Shown piece by piece: positions 7,950 to 18,533 of a stretch of 64,000 nucleotides of DNA (positions are counted from its first letter, which is position 1; each line of letters opens with the position of its first letter). Below the pieces are notes generated by a model, which was not told the origin of the DNA, searched no databases, and was given only the letters and a program-made list of their open reading frames with translations. Source of the DNA: Stieleria bergensis (lineage in GTDB: Bacteria > Planctomycetota > Planctomycetia > Pirellulales > Pirellulaceae); contig CP036272.1 in NCBI GenBank assembly GCA_007745635.1, positions 1,903,900 to 1,967,899 of the forward strand, in the 5' to 3' direction. A program made the translations under genes and the position numbers.

Positions 7950-9484
7950 TGACCGAGAGCTTTGATCGATCAAAAACCTTGCAAGCGATCTCCGAACGTG
8001 GCAGCGATCCATGGGATCTGTTGATCATTGGCGGTGGCGCGACGGGGGTGGGCGTGGCCTTAGATGCCGCCACGCGTGGTCTGGACACGGTTCTACTGGA
8101 GCGTGGTGACTTTGGGATTGGCACCTCCAGTCGCAGCACCAAACTGGTACACGGTGGCGTGCGCTATCTGCGGCAAGGAAACATCACACTGGTCCGCGAT
8201 GCGCTGCGTGAGCGAGCCCTGTTGCGAATCAACGCGCCGCATTTGGTTTCCGATCAGCCGTTCTTGATTCCCTGCGAGAGCCGTTTGAAGCAATGGTATT
8301 ATGGCTTCGGACTCAAAATGTATGACTTGTTAGCCTCTGGCGATCAGTTTGGCCGCAGTCGAATGCTGAATCAGCAAACGGCTCGTGAGCTAGGTCAGGG
8401 CATCAAGGCCGAGCGGCTTGCCGCCGGCGTGATTTATCATGATGGACAGTTTGACGATTCAAGATTATTGATCGACATGGCTCGCCTGGCGGCGGCAAAA
8501 GGCGCTCACTTGGTGAATCACTGTGAAGTGGAGCAGATCTTGCATGGGGCGTCCGGCCAAGTGGAAGGGGCCGCGGCGCTGGATCGTTTGCAGGAACAAC
8601 GGTTGGCGATCAATGCTCGCGTGGTCGTTAATGCAGCCGGTCCCTTTTGTGACTCCGTTCGTCAGTTAGATCAACCCGACGTCCAGCCGATGGTCGCCTC
8701 CAGTCAAGGTGTGCACCTGGTATTTGATCGCTCGTTTTATCCTGCGGACGTCGCAATGATGGTTCCTGAAACGGATGATGGGCGAGTGATCTTTGTGGTT
8801 CCCTGGCATGATCATGTGATTGTCGGCACGACGGATACCGCGATCAAGCAACCGGTGATTGAGCCCAAAGCACAGTCGGTTGAAATCGACTTTCTCTTGG
8901 AAACGGTGTCTCGCTATTTGGAAAAGACACCGACTCAGGACGATATTTTGAGCGTGTTTGCTGGTATTCGTCCATTGGTCAAAGGCGATCCCTCCGCTCG
9001 CACGGCATCACTGTCTCGTGATCACGTGATTCGCGCTTCGGATTCAGGCATGCTAACCATCACCGGAGGCAAATGGACCACGGTGCGGAAGATGGCCGAG
9101 GATTGTGTGGACCACGTGCTGAAACAAGCGGGGCAAGAAAAGCGCGCTTGTGTCACCAAGACTCTGTCGATTCCACCGCCAGATCAGACGCTGATTGAAC
9201 AGATAGAGGCCGACGACCCGAGTCTGGCCGAGGCACTGCATCCCGATCTAGACCTTACCGGGTCAAGAGTCGTTTGGGCCACGCGCTATGAGATGGCGAT
9301 GTGTGTTCAAGATGTATTGGCGCGACGTCATCGCGCCTTGTTCTTAAACGCGCGCGCCACGCAGGCGGTGGCGCCTCGGGTGGCGGAAATCATGGCTGTG
9401 GAACTGGGACGCGATCAGCAATGGCAGGCCCAGCAGGTGAGCGAAATGGAATCGCTCACCATTCGGTACTTGCCCGGTGACTGA
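7949..9484 (+). CDS. glpD: FAD-dependent glycerol-3-phosphate dehydrogenase
   Basis: Oxidises sn-glycerol 3-phosphate to dihydroxyacetone phosphate at the inner face of the membrane, passing electrons to quinone. 511 aa. FAD-binding motif LLIIGGGATGVGVALDAATR at residues ~20-39, then the GlpD segment GTSSRSTKLVHGGVRYL, a second FAD segment (ARVVVNAAGPF) and the substrate-side motifs WHDHVIVGTTDT, FAGIRPLV and ITGGKWTT. The start ATG is embedded in the glpK stop, with GAGAAGGGG as its ribosome site inside glpK. Translational coupling is likely. Confidence 0.97.
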   Translation: MTESFDRSKTLQAISERGSDPWDLLIIGGGATGVGVALDAATRGLDTVLLERGDFGIGTSSRSTKLVHGGVRYLRQGNITLVRDALRERALLRINAPHLVSDQPFLIPCESRLKQWYYGFGLKMYDLLASGDQFGRSRMLNQQTARELGQGIKAERLAAGVIYHDGQFDDSRLLIDMARLAAAKGAHLVNHCEVEQILHGASGQVEGAAALDRLQEQRLAINARVVVNAAGPFCDSVRQLDQPDVQPMVASSQGVHLVFDRSFYPADVAMMVPETDDGRVIFVVPWHDHVIVGTTDTAIKQPVIEPKAQSVEIDFLLETVSRYLEKTPTQDDILSVFAGIRPLVKGDPSARTASLSRDHVIRASDSGMLTITGGKWTTVRKMAEDCVDHVLKQAGQEKRACVTKTLSIPPPDQTLIEQIEADDPSLAEALHPDLDLTGSRVVWATRYEMAMCVQDVLARRHRALFLNARATQAVAPRVAEIMAVELGRDQQWQAQQVSEMESLTIRYLPGD

Positions 9485-9541
9485 TCCGACGACTTGCCAC
9501 GGAGCCTGTGTCCACAACGGATGTTGCGCTTGGCAAGTGAC

Positions 9542-10579
9542 TTACAGGCGTCGCAATCCGTCTTCGGTCATTGGAGTTGGAATCTCAAAATCAATTTCGT
9601 CGATCCGCTGCATGGTCTCGTCGCAAAGGATCAAGTCGCGAGCTTCAAGCGATTCGTTGAGTTGTTCCACGGAGGTTGCGCCAATGATGGTTGAGGCTAC
9701 GAAGTCATGTTGACGGCTCCAGGCAACTGCCAGCGCAGTCACTGTGGTGCCGATGTCCGCAGCGATTTCAATGAGCCGTCGGGTGGTTTCCAACGTTCGT
9801 TCGTTGACGAATCGCTGGGCCATCCGCTTTTGGCGTTCTCCGGTTCCGTTCAGATAGCCGGTAAAACGTGCGCCTTCTGGTGTTCCCTCTTGGTACTTGC
9901 CCGTTAGCACACCTCCGCCGAGCGGCGAATAGGGAAGCAAGGAGATGTTCTCTTTGCGGCAAACCTGGGCGAGTTCACTTTCGCAGCGTCGGTTGATCAA
10001 GCTGAAGTTATTTTGCACGCTCTCGTAGCGATCAATGTCATAGTTTTCTGACGCTGCACAGGCTTTCATCATTCCCCAGCAGGTTTCGTTGCTGGCACCG
10101 ATGACGCGGATTTTGCCTTCATCACGTAATTCGGAGAGCACGCCCAGAACTTCTTCGTAGGGCATGCCATGATCTGGCCAGTGTGTTTGATAGAGATCAA
10201 TGTAGTCGGTGTCGAGTCGACGCAGAGAGTCCTCGCAGGCTTGAACGATTTGCCGTCGATCGAGTGCCGTCTTGCCGTGGCGTACCGGAGGTTTGAACCA
10301 GCCGTGACCAGGGCCGGTCACTTTGGTAGCCACCATCACGGTTTCACGTGGTTTCGTTTTCAGCCAGCGGCCAAAGATTTCCTCGGTCACACCGTAAAGC
10401 TCTGCCGACGGTGGGACCGGGTAGATTTCGGCAGCATCAAAGAAGTCAATGCCCGCCTCGTAGGCGGTGTCACAGATTCGATGGCTTAATGCTTCGTCGC
10501 ATTGCAAGCCAAAGGTCATGGTGCCCATGCAGATATCGCTGACGACGACACCGCTGCGTCCAAGTCGACGTTGTTCCAT
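9542..10579 (-). CDS. tas: Tas-like NADP(H)-dependent aldo/keto reductase
   Basis: 345 aa, essentially the length of E. coli Tas. Reduces aldehydes/ketones with NADPH; the substrate is unknown. AKR tetrad: D48 and Y53 in [12 protein letters not shown] (the IYPVPP stretch is typical of Tas), the lysine in [11 protein letters not shown], the histidine in [10 protein letters not shown]. Cofactor-pocket elements GASNET, NFSLINR and [14 protein letters not shown] are all there. Convergent with glpD across a 57-base gap. Confidence 0.88.
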   Translation of the reverse strand: MEQRRLGRSGVVVSDICMGTMTFGLQCDEALSHRICDTAYEAGIDFFDAAEIYPVPPSAELYGVTEEIFGRWLKTKPRETVMVATKVTGPGHGWFKPPVRHGKTALDRRQIVQACEDSLRRLDTDYIDLYQTHWPDHGMPYEEVLGVLSELRDEGKIRVIGASNETCWGMMKACAASENYDIDRYESVQNNFSLINRRCESELAQVCRKENISLLPYSPLGGGVLTGKYQEGTPEGARFTGYLNGTGERQKRMAQRFVNERTLETTRRLIEIAADIGTTVTALAVAWSRQHDFVASTIIGATSVEQLNESLEARDLILCDETMQRIDEIDFEIPTPMTEDGLRRL

Positions 10580-10734
10580 TATTCTTCAAGCCAGTGTTAG
10601 GTGCAGGAATCATTTGTTTGCACCAGTTTAGCATCACTTCAAATCAGCGAGGAGGCGTCTGAACCGATGAACTGGAGGAAGTTCTTCGCCGCAAAAGCGG
10701 CCCGTTGAGTCACTCGCAGCACCGATGCGGGGGC

Positions 10735-13680
10735 TCACTGTTTGCTTTCCATCGCCTGGCGGTACTTTTCAATTTGTTGATGAAGGTGCCACTGACCGCG
10801 ATCGTCAAGCAAGCAATCGGATTCGATTTGCCAAGCTTGTTTGTGTTCGCCCAGCACATGGCACAACTCAGCCAGCGTGTCGCGATAGGTGACGCTTTCT
10901 GGTTCTAGAAAAACAGAACGCTCTGACCACTTCACGGCTTGTTCCAAGTGCATCTTGTTCACCGCACAGGCCCAGGCCAGGTTGTTCAGTTTCAATGCAT
11001 CCAGCGGAAATTCAGCAAGATAGGCTTCGCCAGATTCAACCAATTGATCGATGTAGGCGTCAGCGATCTTGGCCATCCCCAGTTTGCGAACCTCGGGAAC
11101 CTGTTCGTCGGTTGCATTGATGTCCAACGGAGCGAGCGTTTGCAGCGCACCCAGTGCTGCGGCAACCGTCGGTTCGTCTTGCAGCGTGATGCCCGAGATC
11201 AAGCGGGCTTCCCAGTGTTTCTGCGCGTGGTAGGTGTACAGCCATGGAATCGGGGCGTCAGCATTGAGTTCGCTGACCAACGCCATGTCACTAAGATGAT
11301 GAGCGGTGTGATGGCTGGCATTCGGATCTCTCGCGACGGTTAATTCAAGCTCGTCGACGAACTGTTTGGTTTCGACAAAGCCGTCAAGAATGTTGCCAAA
11401 CAGATTGCTGGTCAAACCCTGGCTCTTGAGTAACGCGACCGGCACGAGTTGCTGGTACGCGTGATGTGCAAGTTGATAAAACTGATGATCGCTCAGGCGA
11501 CGGGCGATCTGCTCTTTTGTTGTTAGTGAGGGTGTCGTCAGAATCAGCTTCAGTTCCTCTTCCAACTCTTGCTGACGATCGGTGAATCCACGGTCGCGAG
11601 CCAGAGCCATCTCGATGATCAAGGCCTGACAATGCAGTGATGCCGCTTCTTCATGCATTCCACTCTGGAGGTCATTGGCCAGGGCTTGGAGGCGATCTTC
11701 CGCTTTCAGCCAGTCGCCGTTCTCAATCAAGCGGTTGATGATCGTCAGCGACATTTCGCCGTCACCATCATCGGCTAGCAGTTGCCGGCCGGTCTGTACC
11801 AAGTCATCGCGTTCATTGATGGCGAACAGTTCCAAACAATCCGCGGTCAGCTCATTAATGTAAATCACCTGTGGCACGCCCAAGGTGCGCCGTCCGCTCA
11901 TGGGAGCGTTGCAGATTTCTTGGAACAACGTGTCAAGATCTGTTAGCGGGTCAAAACCTGCCGCAGGCAGTCCTTGGAATAACGCAGCCGTGACGCCGAC
12001 GAGTTGTTTCTCTGGCCACTGGCGATGCATGCGTTTTAACGCCGCCAGGACGGTTTCAAAGGATGCTGATTTCACACTCAAGCAGAACGCTAACATGGAT
12101 CGAGAGCGGCTGCTAATCCTGGTTTGTTTGGACGTCGTGATCAGCTCGACCACCATGTCGTACTGCAGGGCTTGCTGCATTTCAATCAGCGTGTAGTCAT
12201 ATAACGAGACACGACCACGAAATGCGGGAATGGAGACGTTTGATTGCGCAAGCTGGAAATAAATCCGCTTGGCTAAGTCAGCGTGATGGGTATTTTTTAG
12301 CAGCAACGCCAGCGAGTACAATTGCTCCAGTTCGGGAGCAATCCGGAGGGCATAGGCGCGAGCTTGGACCGGGTCAACTTGCTTAGAGTATTTGTCTTGT
12401 GCTTCAATCGCCGCATTGATCTTGGCTTGAATCAAGTCCGCCGTCAGCGGTTCGTCCCCGACACAGATTTCTTTGGCGACAACAAATCGATCGGTCAGGC
12501 AGGCCACCACCGCCGCCTTCGCTGGCCAGTTGGCACGCATGGCTTCAATTGTTTCGTCAACCACCAAGTAGCCTACTAGAAAGCGCCAACGGAGCTCGCA
12601 GAGATTGTCGCGATCTTCTGCGTCCATGTCCGGATCATTTTCTGAGTCTTTCAACCCGGCAAGCAACTGTTGCTTGGCCCACTGAAAGGCTTCCCGGTCA
12701 CCTGCGTGAGCCGCAGCGGATAACACCCAGGCTTGAGCGCGAGCCTGTGACATCGGATCAGCGTCAGCTGCTTCCGCAATCGCTCGTTGACTTTGGATCA
12801 ACTCTGGCCACCGCTGCCCATAGTATTGCAGCGTCAGAACGATGGCGTCGTCGTTTCGTTCAGAAGCCAGTTGCAGCGTTTGATCGATGTTGCCAGTTTG
12901 CAGTGCCAATTCGCCTTTGAAGCGGGACTCCTGATCCCTGTCCCAAAGCGAATCCTCCACTGCCGGTTCCGCGTTGGTGCTGTGCGAGGCATCGCCGAGT
13001 TGTTGCTGAAACTCGATTGCCGAGATCGCCAAGCCTGAGGGGCCTGTTCGGAGCGATTGGAGCAGCGTCAGCAACTGCTGCTCTTTGGACTGTTCCACGG
13101 CGACCGATACGATCAGCGGATAGTACTGGTACATCAGGCCGGTCACATTGCCCAGTAGCAGTTCGTAGTCCGCTGAGTCCTGGCTCTCTTGAATCGCAAC
13201 TGCAACGGCTGCGAACGCTCCCTCCAGGAGCAGTTCTTCCAGCAGCAGTTCTGAATCCAGTTCGTCAAGATTGCGATCCAGCAGTCCGCCGCTGTAAATT
13301 TGTTTGCTTAGTGCTTTGGGAGTTTGATCGCTGATGCCTGCACGCCATTGTTTCAGAATCCAGCTGGCTCGCCGAGAGACTTCCAGGTTACCGGACTGTT
13401 CCGCATCGCGGACGGCTTGCCGTGTTTGTTCGCGCTGTTGCCACAGTTCAAAGGTTGCTCGCTGGCGTTCCCGATATGAGTCCCCATTTAAGGCCCGTTC
13501 GAGTTTCTGCGCAAGGTCGGCAGGATCACTGCTTTCCTGTCCGCTGGCGGTCTGCTGAAACGCCCAACAGAGTCCCAGCAGAAAGCATAGCAAGGTGAGT
13601 GTCAGCCGAGCTTCGGTGCTGCAAGACCATGGCAAAGCCGTCGAAGCTTGACTTTGCTTGCAGCGGTTTGCGTCATGCAT
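10735..13680 (-). CDS. Large exported TPR/alpha-solenoid protein
   Basis: About 981 aa, not recognised beyond its architecture. A hydrophobic segment near the N-terminus (LTLTLLCFLLGLCWAF) followed by ASGQES suggests a signal peptide or anchor. Next is a helical HEAT-like stretch (YRERQRATFELWQQ, SRRASWILKQW), then hundreds of residues of helical repeats. The last ~120 residues are classical TPR (PLDALKLNNLAWACAV, MHLEQAVKWSERSVFLEP). I chose the ATG at 13680 because it puts the hydrophobic segment at residues ~26-42; ATG 13707 or the open-frame limit 13755 are possible. Probably a periplasmic scaffold or part of a planctomycete-specific envelope complex. Confidence 0.75.
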   Translation of the reverse strand: MHDANRCKQSQASTALPWSCSTEARLTLTLLCFLLGLCWAFQQTASGQESSDPADLAQKLERALNGDSYRERQRATFELWQQREQTRQAVRDAEQSGNLEVSRRASWILKQWRAGISDQTPKALSKQIYSGGLLDRNLDELDSELLLEELLLEGAFAAVAVAIQESQDSADYELLLGNVTGLMYQYYPLIVSVAVEQSKEQQLLTLLQSLRTGPSGLAISAIEFQQQLGDASHSTNAEPAVEDSLWDRDQESRFKGELALQTGNIDQTLQLASERNDDAIVLTLQYYGQRWPELIQSQRAIAEAADADPMSQARAQAWVLSAAAHAGDREAFQWAKQQLLAGLKDSENDPDMDAEDRDNLCELRWRFLVGYLVVDETIEAMRANWPAKAAVVACLTDRFVVAKEICVGDEPLTADLIQAKINAAIEAQDKYSKQVDPVQARAYALRIAPELEQLYSLALLLKNTHHADLAKRIYFQLAQSNVSIPAFRGRVSLYDYTLIEMQQALQYDMVVELITTSKQTRISSRSRSMLAFCLSVKSASFETVLAALKRMHRQWPEKQLVGVTAALFQGLPAAGFDPLTDLDTLFQEICNAPMSGRRTLGVPQVIYINELTADCLELFAINERDDLVQTGRQLLADDGDGEMSLTIINRLIENGDWLKAEDRLQALANDLQSGMHEEAASLHCQALIIEMALARDRGFTDRQQELEEELKLILTTPSLTTKEQIARRLSDHQFYQLAHHAYQQLVPVALLKSQGLTSNLFGNILDGFVETKQFVDELELTVARDPNASHHTAHHLSDMALVSELNADAPIPWLYTYHAQKHWEARLISGITLQDEPTVAAALGALQTLAPLDINATDEQVPEVRKLGMAKIADAYIDQLVESGEAYLAEFPLDALKLNNLAWACAVNKMHLEQAVKWSERSVFLEPESVTYRDTLAELCHVLGEHKQAWQIESDCLLDDRGQWHLHQQIEKYRQAMESKQ

Positions 13681-14096
13681 AAATGTAAAATGGCGGTCGT
13701 GATCCATGATGCCCAAAACGCAGCGAGTGGCGAAGATGATCAGCGAAGTCAACAAGACGCCAGGTCATTCGGGTGAGCTGGCTCTTTGACTTCACGTGTA
13801 ACGATGCTCGCTGCCCCTGTTTCGCAGCTGCTCGTACCAGCAGTATACCTCTTGGGAAAATTCCTTGGTGTCTCGCTGGGGACGAAAAGCGGTGTCGGAA
13901 AGCTCTTTTGGGGGTGGGGACATGCTCGTTTGCCCGGCGGGACCCTCGCCTGGCGGGTGTGTGAGTGAGGGATTTTGCTTGTCAATCCGGTCGCGGACCG
14001 AGGGCGAACTGTGGTATCATCTACCTGTTGGTTTTCATCGCCAATGAGACAGTTTTTGCTTCCCCGCCTTTTGCCCTCCATTAACTCGGTTGATCT
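13681..14096. other. Divergent intergenic region, TPR protein/PQQ-propeller protein
   Basis: About 415 bases between two divergent genes. G-rich runs occur around 13905-13975, but I found no clear promoter, hairpin or small gene. Confidence 0.35.
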
Positions 14097-15440
14097 GTGA
14101 ACATACCGCTTCAGCTTTCCGTGAAATCTTTGCGTCGCCTGCTTACCAAAACGCTTTCATCGACGCTGTGTTTGTTTGCGACTTTTTGCTTGCCTGTTCA
14201 GTTGAGTTCCGCAGCCGATCAGGCCAGTTGGTCGCAGTGGCGCGGTAACGGTCAAAACGGCGTCGCACCTGGTAAAGGGTTTCCAGTGAAATGGTCGGAA
14301 ACCCAGGGTGTCAAATGGAAAGTGGAAGTCCCCGGTTCCGGTGGCAGTACGCCCGTGATCGCTGGCAATCGAGCGTTTCTTACCACCGGTCTCGATGGCA
14401 AAAATCACGTCCAAGCATGGGATGTTGACAGCGGCAAAATGCTCTGGTCAACCGAGGTCAGTGATGACGCGGGCGGTAAGCATCGCAAAGGCAGTGGCGC
14501 CAACCCTTCTGCAGTCACCGATGGCAACTGCGTGGTGACCTACTTCCGAAGCGGTGCCTTGGTTTGCTTGGACACCGAAGGCAAAATCAAGTGGCAAGTG
14601 AATTTGCAGAAAGAGTTTGGCGAGGACACCTTGTGGTGGGATCTGGGCTCCAGTCCCACACTGATCAACAATTTGGTCGTTGTGGCGGTCATGCAGACCG
14701 GTCCTAGCTACTTGGTTGCCTTTGATCGCGAGACCGGAAAAATGGCCTGGAAAGTGGATCGCAAAACGCCCGCACCCAGTGAGGCCGCACAAAGCTATTC
14801 GACGCCAGTTGCGATTCCAGAAAAGAATCAGATCGCTGTCATGGGCGCCGATACGCTGACCATCCACTCGGCAACGGATGGCGCCGAACTCGGTCGAGTC
14901 GGTGGCTTCAATCCAACAGAAAATGGTTACTTCCGGTCCATTTCCTCACCCGTCGTTTCCGGTGACGTTGTGATCTGTCCCTACTCGCGCGGCGACACCG
15001 TGACCGCTTGTCGAATCAGTGATGTGATCGCCGGCAAAGGCCGCGACAGCATCCTGTGGCATCGCGAAAAGTTTGGCAGTGATGTGGCGACTCCAGCCGT
15101 TTTGGATGGACGGGTTTACGTGTGTGGCGATTCCAAAGCGACACGCGGGCGAATCACAGCGGTTGACCTGGAATCAGGTGAAACCCTTTGGGAAACCAAA
15201 ACTCCGAAGTCTCGCCAAGGCTTTAGCAGCTCGCCTTTGATTGCCGGCAATCACCTGTACTTCATCGATGAAAGTGCAGTGACGTTCGTGGTCGGGCCAT
15301 TGGACGCTGAGGCTCCTGAGGTCGTCAGCCAAAATGAGATTGATGACGACGAAGCCTTTACAGTGGCAAGTCCTGTCCCGGTTGGCGAGCATGATCTGTT
15401 GGTGCGAACCAAGAATATGCTTTATCGCATCAGCCCCTAG
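14097..15440 (+). CDS. Exported PQQ-like beta-propeller protein
   Basis: 447 aa. Signal peptide: Lys/Arg n-region, then LCLFATFCLPVQLSSAA, with cleavage near residue 40. The mature part is an eight-bladed quinoprotein-like propeller opening with WSQWRGNGQNGVAPGKGFP, the standard planctomycete start (WPQWRGPxxxG). Repeated blade motifs are visible: VQAWDVDSGKMLWSTEV, LVCLDTEGKIKWQV, LVAFDRETGKMAWKV, ITAVDLESGETLWE. No catalytic PQQ-ligand set is obvious, so a structural or binding role is as likely as a dehydrogenase. Start is a GTG at 14097; no Shine-Dalgarno site. Confidence 0.85.
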   Translation: MNIPLQLSVKSLRRLLTKTLSSTLCLFATFCLPVQLSSAADQASWSQWRGNGQNGVAPGKGFPVKWSETQGVKWKVEVPGSGGSTPVIAGNRAFLTTGLDGKNHVQAWDVDSGKMLWSTEVSDDAGGKHRKGSGANPSAVTDGNCVVTYFRSGALVCLDTEGKIKWQVNLQKEFGEDTLWWDLGSSPTLINNLVVVAVMQTGPSYLVAFDRETGKMAWKVDRKTPAPSEAAQSYSTPVAIPEKNQIAVMGADTLTIHSATDGAELGRVGGFNPTENGYFRSISSPVVSGDVVICPYSRGDTVTACRISDVIAGKGRDSILWHREKFGSDVATPAVLDGRVYVCGDSKATRGRITAVDLESGETLWETKTPKSRQGFSSSPLIAGNHLYFIDESAVTFVVGPLDAEAPEVVSQNEIDDDEAFTVASPVPVGEHDLLVRTKNMLYRISP

Positions 15441-15526
15441 CAGGCGATGTGGCCGGTTGAATCGGCACGCTAGCCCTAAACCGCTTGAACTCTGCATAGC
15501 CCTTCTTGTCAGTTCAGGAGATTGCG

Positions 15527-16456
15527 TTGAACGCTTCACCTCGCATTGTGCTTGGACTGTGGCCGATTGCCGGTGTGACGACCGTGGGGGTGACCGAACA
15601 TGATGCCTTGGCGACAATCCACACGGCGCTTGATTGTGGAGTCACCGCGTTTGACTCCGCGTTTAGCTACGGCTATCAGGGTGAAAGTGATTGCTATCTG
15701 GGACAGTGTCTTGCCAGCAACCGTGTCGGTCTTGAGCGTGAGCAATTGACGATCATGGGCAAAGTCGGCCAGCGTTGGACACCCAGTCGTCAGCGCTATG
15801 TCGATGCCTCTCCTGAGCAACTCACTGCGGATGCTGAACTGTCGCTCAAGCGGATGGGCATCGACGGGTTCGATGTGCTCTATTTGCATAGCCCTGATTC
15901 ACAGGTGCCGGTCGAGCGGTCTGCCGAGGCGATGTTCAGGCTGCAGCAGCGCGGGCTGTGTCGGCAGCTGGGGTTTTGCAACGCATCGATGGAGCAATAC
16001 CAACAGTTCGCCCAGGTCGCGCCTTTGAAGGCCATTCAGGGGCCATTGAACCTGGTGCAAGGCCAGCAGACGCCAGAATGGTTGAATTGGGCCCGGCACA
16101 ACCAAGTCCAAACGTTCGTGTTTTGGACGCTGATGAAGGGGTTGCTTGCCGGAAAGATTGGCAGAGACCATCAGTTTGCCGAAGGCGACAGTCGACCAGG
16201 TTACGAGATCTTTCAGGGACAACAGCGCGAGCAGGTGCATCAGGCAATCGATCGCCTGGAGGTGCTTGCCGCAGATCATCACACCACGGTCGCGAAGCTA
16301 TCGATCGGCTGGGCGCTGGCTCAAGACGGGGTTGCCGGAGCTCTGGTTGGAGCCCGCTATCCAGAACAGGTCTTGGAAACCTGTCACGCTACCGCACTGA
16401 GCGATGATCTGGTCGCAGCAGTCAACGCGATTGTCCAGCAGACCTGTCTGCAGTGA
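15527..16456 (+). CDS. Aldo/keto reductase family protein
   Basis: 309 aa, distinct from the Tas-like protein at 9542-10579. AKR tetrad positions: FDSAFSYGYQGESD (D, Y), IMGKVGQ (K), DVLYLHSPDSQ (H). C-terminal cofactor part: SIGWALAQDGVAGALVGARYPEQV. The TTG at 15527 is preceded by CAGGAG at good spacing, so I prefer it to the in-frame TTG at 15506. It may act on sugars or aldehydes; specificity cannot be read. Confidence 0.82.
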   Translation: MNASPRIVLGLWPIAGVTTVGVTEHDALATIHTALDCGVTAFDSAFSYGYQGESDCYLGQCLASNRVGLEREQLTIMGKVGQRWTPSRQRYVDASPEQLTADAELSLKRMGIDGFDVLYLHSPDSQVPVERSAEAMFRLQQRGLCRQLGFCNASMEQYQQFAQVAPLKAIQGPLNLVQGQQTPEWLNWARHNQVQTFVFWTLMKGLLAGKIGRDHQFAEGDSRPGYEIFQGQQREQVHQAIDRLEVLAADHHTTVAKLSIGWALAQDGVAGALVGARYPEQVLETCHATALSDDLVAAVNAIVQQTCLQ

Positions 16457-16493
16457 TTGTCTGACAGTTGGCCATTGGCGTTCCAAAGACGTT

Positions 16494-16724
16494 CTAGCTG
16501 GCAAACGGGTCGTTGCCAAAGTCGTTGTTCGCCATCGGCTCCAATGCCGCTGGCTCTGCCACTGCACCCTGCTCCATCGCGGCTTGTTCTGCAGCAGCCT
16601 GTTGCTCTTGGGCCTCGCGGCGAGCTTCTTTGGCACGTTTTTGGGCGGGATCAAGTAACGCAGCAACCGGAACAGCGATGATGCAGACAACGATGACAAC
16701 GGTCCAAAGGGTGAAGTACAGCAT
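16494..16724 (-). CDS. Small single-pass membrane protein
   Basis: 76 aa. One N-terminal transmembrane helix (LWTVVIVVCIIAVPVAALL), then a charged Lys/Arg/Glu/Ala coiled-coil-like segment (KRAKEARREAQEQQAAAEQ) and an acidic tail ending NDPFAS. The helix after the membrane span and good ATG start support a real gene. Function unknown. Confidence 0.6.
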   Translation of the reverse strand: MLYFTLWTVVIVVCIIAVPVAALLDPAQKRAKEARREAQEQQAAAEQAAMEQGAVAEPAALEPMANNDFGNDPFAS

Positions 16725-16897
16725 GGTGATCAGTCGGATTTCTGAAGGCTAGCAGGCAGCGATTGCTTGAACAGCTCTGTATTGTACTTCACAAAATTGG
16801 AAATTCCCAACGGCACAATCACAGAACAGAAGGCTGGACTCTAGGATAACATCTGCCCGGTCGACCAGCCCGAGTGCGATTGCTGGGCAGCCGCGTT

Positions 16898-18526
16898 TCA
16901 GCTGGTTGTTGGGGTCGATCGCTCGTCGCTGGCGGGAATGTTTGGCGTCAACCCGAGCGTCATTTGGCGTTCACGCGAAATCGCTCGATTGAGCAACTCA
17001 ATGGCGGACGGGTTGGTTTCGTCGAGTTCCTGGTACAAGGTCTGAAATGCTTGTCGGGCTTTGGTCTGTTCGCTGACCATTTTCAGCGTCTGCGCGGCCT
17101 GGAAACGGTAGGCAAGTGCAATGAGCCGAAACTTGCGGTCAGTGGCCCTGTTCCCCAGCATCGCGTTGGCCGTCTCCAGAGCTTGTTCGGGGCGTCGTTG
17201 CTCCAGGTAGAGCCGCGAGAGCTGTAAACTGGCCTTGCTGGAGTACGATTGATTGTTGGCGTTTTCTTCCGGTGGAAAGTGCTGTGAGATCGCTCGCCAA
17301 GCTGGAACGGTGTTCTGGATCATTGCTTCAATGTACTGCTCTTCGACCGTTGGTTGGGCAGGAACCGTCGAGGGTTGCAGGAGCTGTGAGACGGGCGGCG
17401 TGCTAAAGGCCGAACCGATCGAATAACCCGCGCCGAGCAACGCAAATGGAATCGCTAGGCCGAGTGCAATCTGCAAGTACCTTCGTTTGGTCTGGCGTTT
17501 TTGAAGATCCGCAATGCGTTGTAAATGAGCGGTCGCCGAAGCCGCACCAGCAAATCGTCTGGCTCCGGAACCGTGGTCATGTTCGGCGCCGATCAAGGCT
17601 TCAAGCAGTTCGCCCGGCGATTGGAAACGATCAGCCGGGTTCTTGCGAAGCAGCTTGCTGATGATCCCAATGAGCCATTCAGGGATCTCTTTGTTGCCAC
17701 GGACGCGATCCAGTGGTTGCGGTGTCTCATTGACGTGTGCAAAGGCCAATGCCAGTGGGTCATCGGCACCAAACGGAGGCTGTCCGGCGACCAAGTGATA
17801 CATCATCACGCCCAGTGAATACAGATCACTGCGAGGGTCGACGGGTTTGCCTTGGACTTGTTCGGGGCTCATGTAACGCGGCGTGCCCAGTGTCAATCCG
17901 GCCTGCGTCAGATCGGCTCGACTGCCATCGGCGTCATTGCCTAAGCGGGCCAGCCCAAAGTCCGCAACCTTGATCAGATTGGTCTTTGAACGCATCACGT
18001 TTTCGGGCTTGATGTCGCGATGGGTGATGCCATTGATCGCAGCAGCGTCAAGCGCCGAAGCCACACCCAGGAGCACATCAATGGCTTGCTCTGGATTGAG
18101 CGGACCGTTGGATTCAAGGACTTGTTTTAGGTTTTGGCCTTCAACCAGTTCTTGAGCGATGTAGTACAGGGAGCTCGATTGTCCCACATCGTAGATCTGG
18201 ACAATGTTCGGATGATTCAGCTTCGCAGCCGCTTTTGCTTCACGCCGAAAACGCCGGATGTAGTCGTCGTCTTTCGCCAGCGTTGACCGCAGGACTTTGA
18301 TCGCAACGGATCGATCAAGGTTCATGTCCCGCGCAGAATAGACATCAGCCATCCCGCCTTTGCCAAGGCGACTAAGAATCACATAGTCCGCCAGCCGAGA
18401 ACCGACCAGGCTGGCACCATACAGCGTGTCTGATTGGCTGTGTGGGGGCGCGCCTTGAGCCGTGGTGTCAGCATGGCTGGGATCCAGATGGGGCGCGTCC
18501 GGATCGGGTGATTGCGATGAGGTCAT
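16898..18526 (-). CDS. Membrane-anchored serine/threonine protein kinase
   Basis: 542 aa Pkn2-type kinase. Kinase domain ~48-310: glycine loop LGKGGMADVY, VAIK lysine K77, catalytic ITHRDIKPEN (D171), VADFGLARLG and TPRYMSPEQV. A transmembrane helix follows at ~353-373 (LQIALGLAIPFALLGAGYSI), then an outer part with two or three TPR-like helices (KASLQLSRLYLEQRRPEQAL, EQTKARQAFQTLYQEL). The ATG at 18526 lies 7 bases after the larE stop codon, suggesting co-transcription; the frame is open to 18562, overlapping larE. It is complete and has all catalytic residues, so it is probably active. Confidence 0.88.
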   Translation of the reverse strand: MTSSQSPDPDAPHLDPSHADTTAQGAPPHSQSDTLYGASLVGSRLADYVILSRLGKGGMADVYSARDMNLDRSVAIKVLRSTLAKDDDYIRRFRREAKAAAKLNHPNIVQIYDVGQSSSLYYIAQELVEGQNLKQVLESNGPLNPEQAIDVLLGVASALDAAAINGITHRDIKPENVMRSKTNLIKVADFGLARLGNDADGSRADLTQAGLTLGTPRYMSPEQVQGKPVDPRSDLYSLGVMMYHLVAGQPPFGADDPLALAFAHVNETPQPLDRVRGNKEIPEWLIGIISKLLRKNPADRFQSPGELLEALIGAEHDHGSGARRFAGAASATAHLQRIADLQKRQTKRRYLQIALGLAIPFALLGAGYSIGSAFSTPPVSQLLQPSTVPAQPTVEEQYIEAMIQNTVPAWRAISQHFPPEENANNQSYSSKASLQLSRLYLEQRRPEQALETANAMLGNRATDRKFRLIALAYRFQAAQTLKMVSEQTKARQAFQTLYQELDETNPSAIELLNRAISRERQMTLGLTPNIPASDERSTPTTS

Positions 18527-18533
18527 GAAGGTA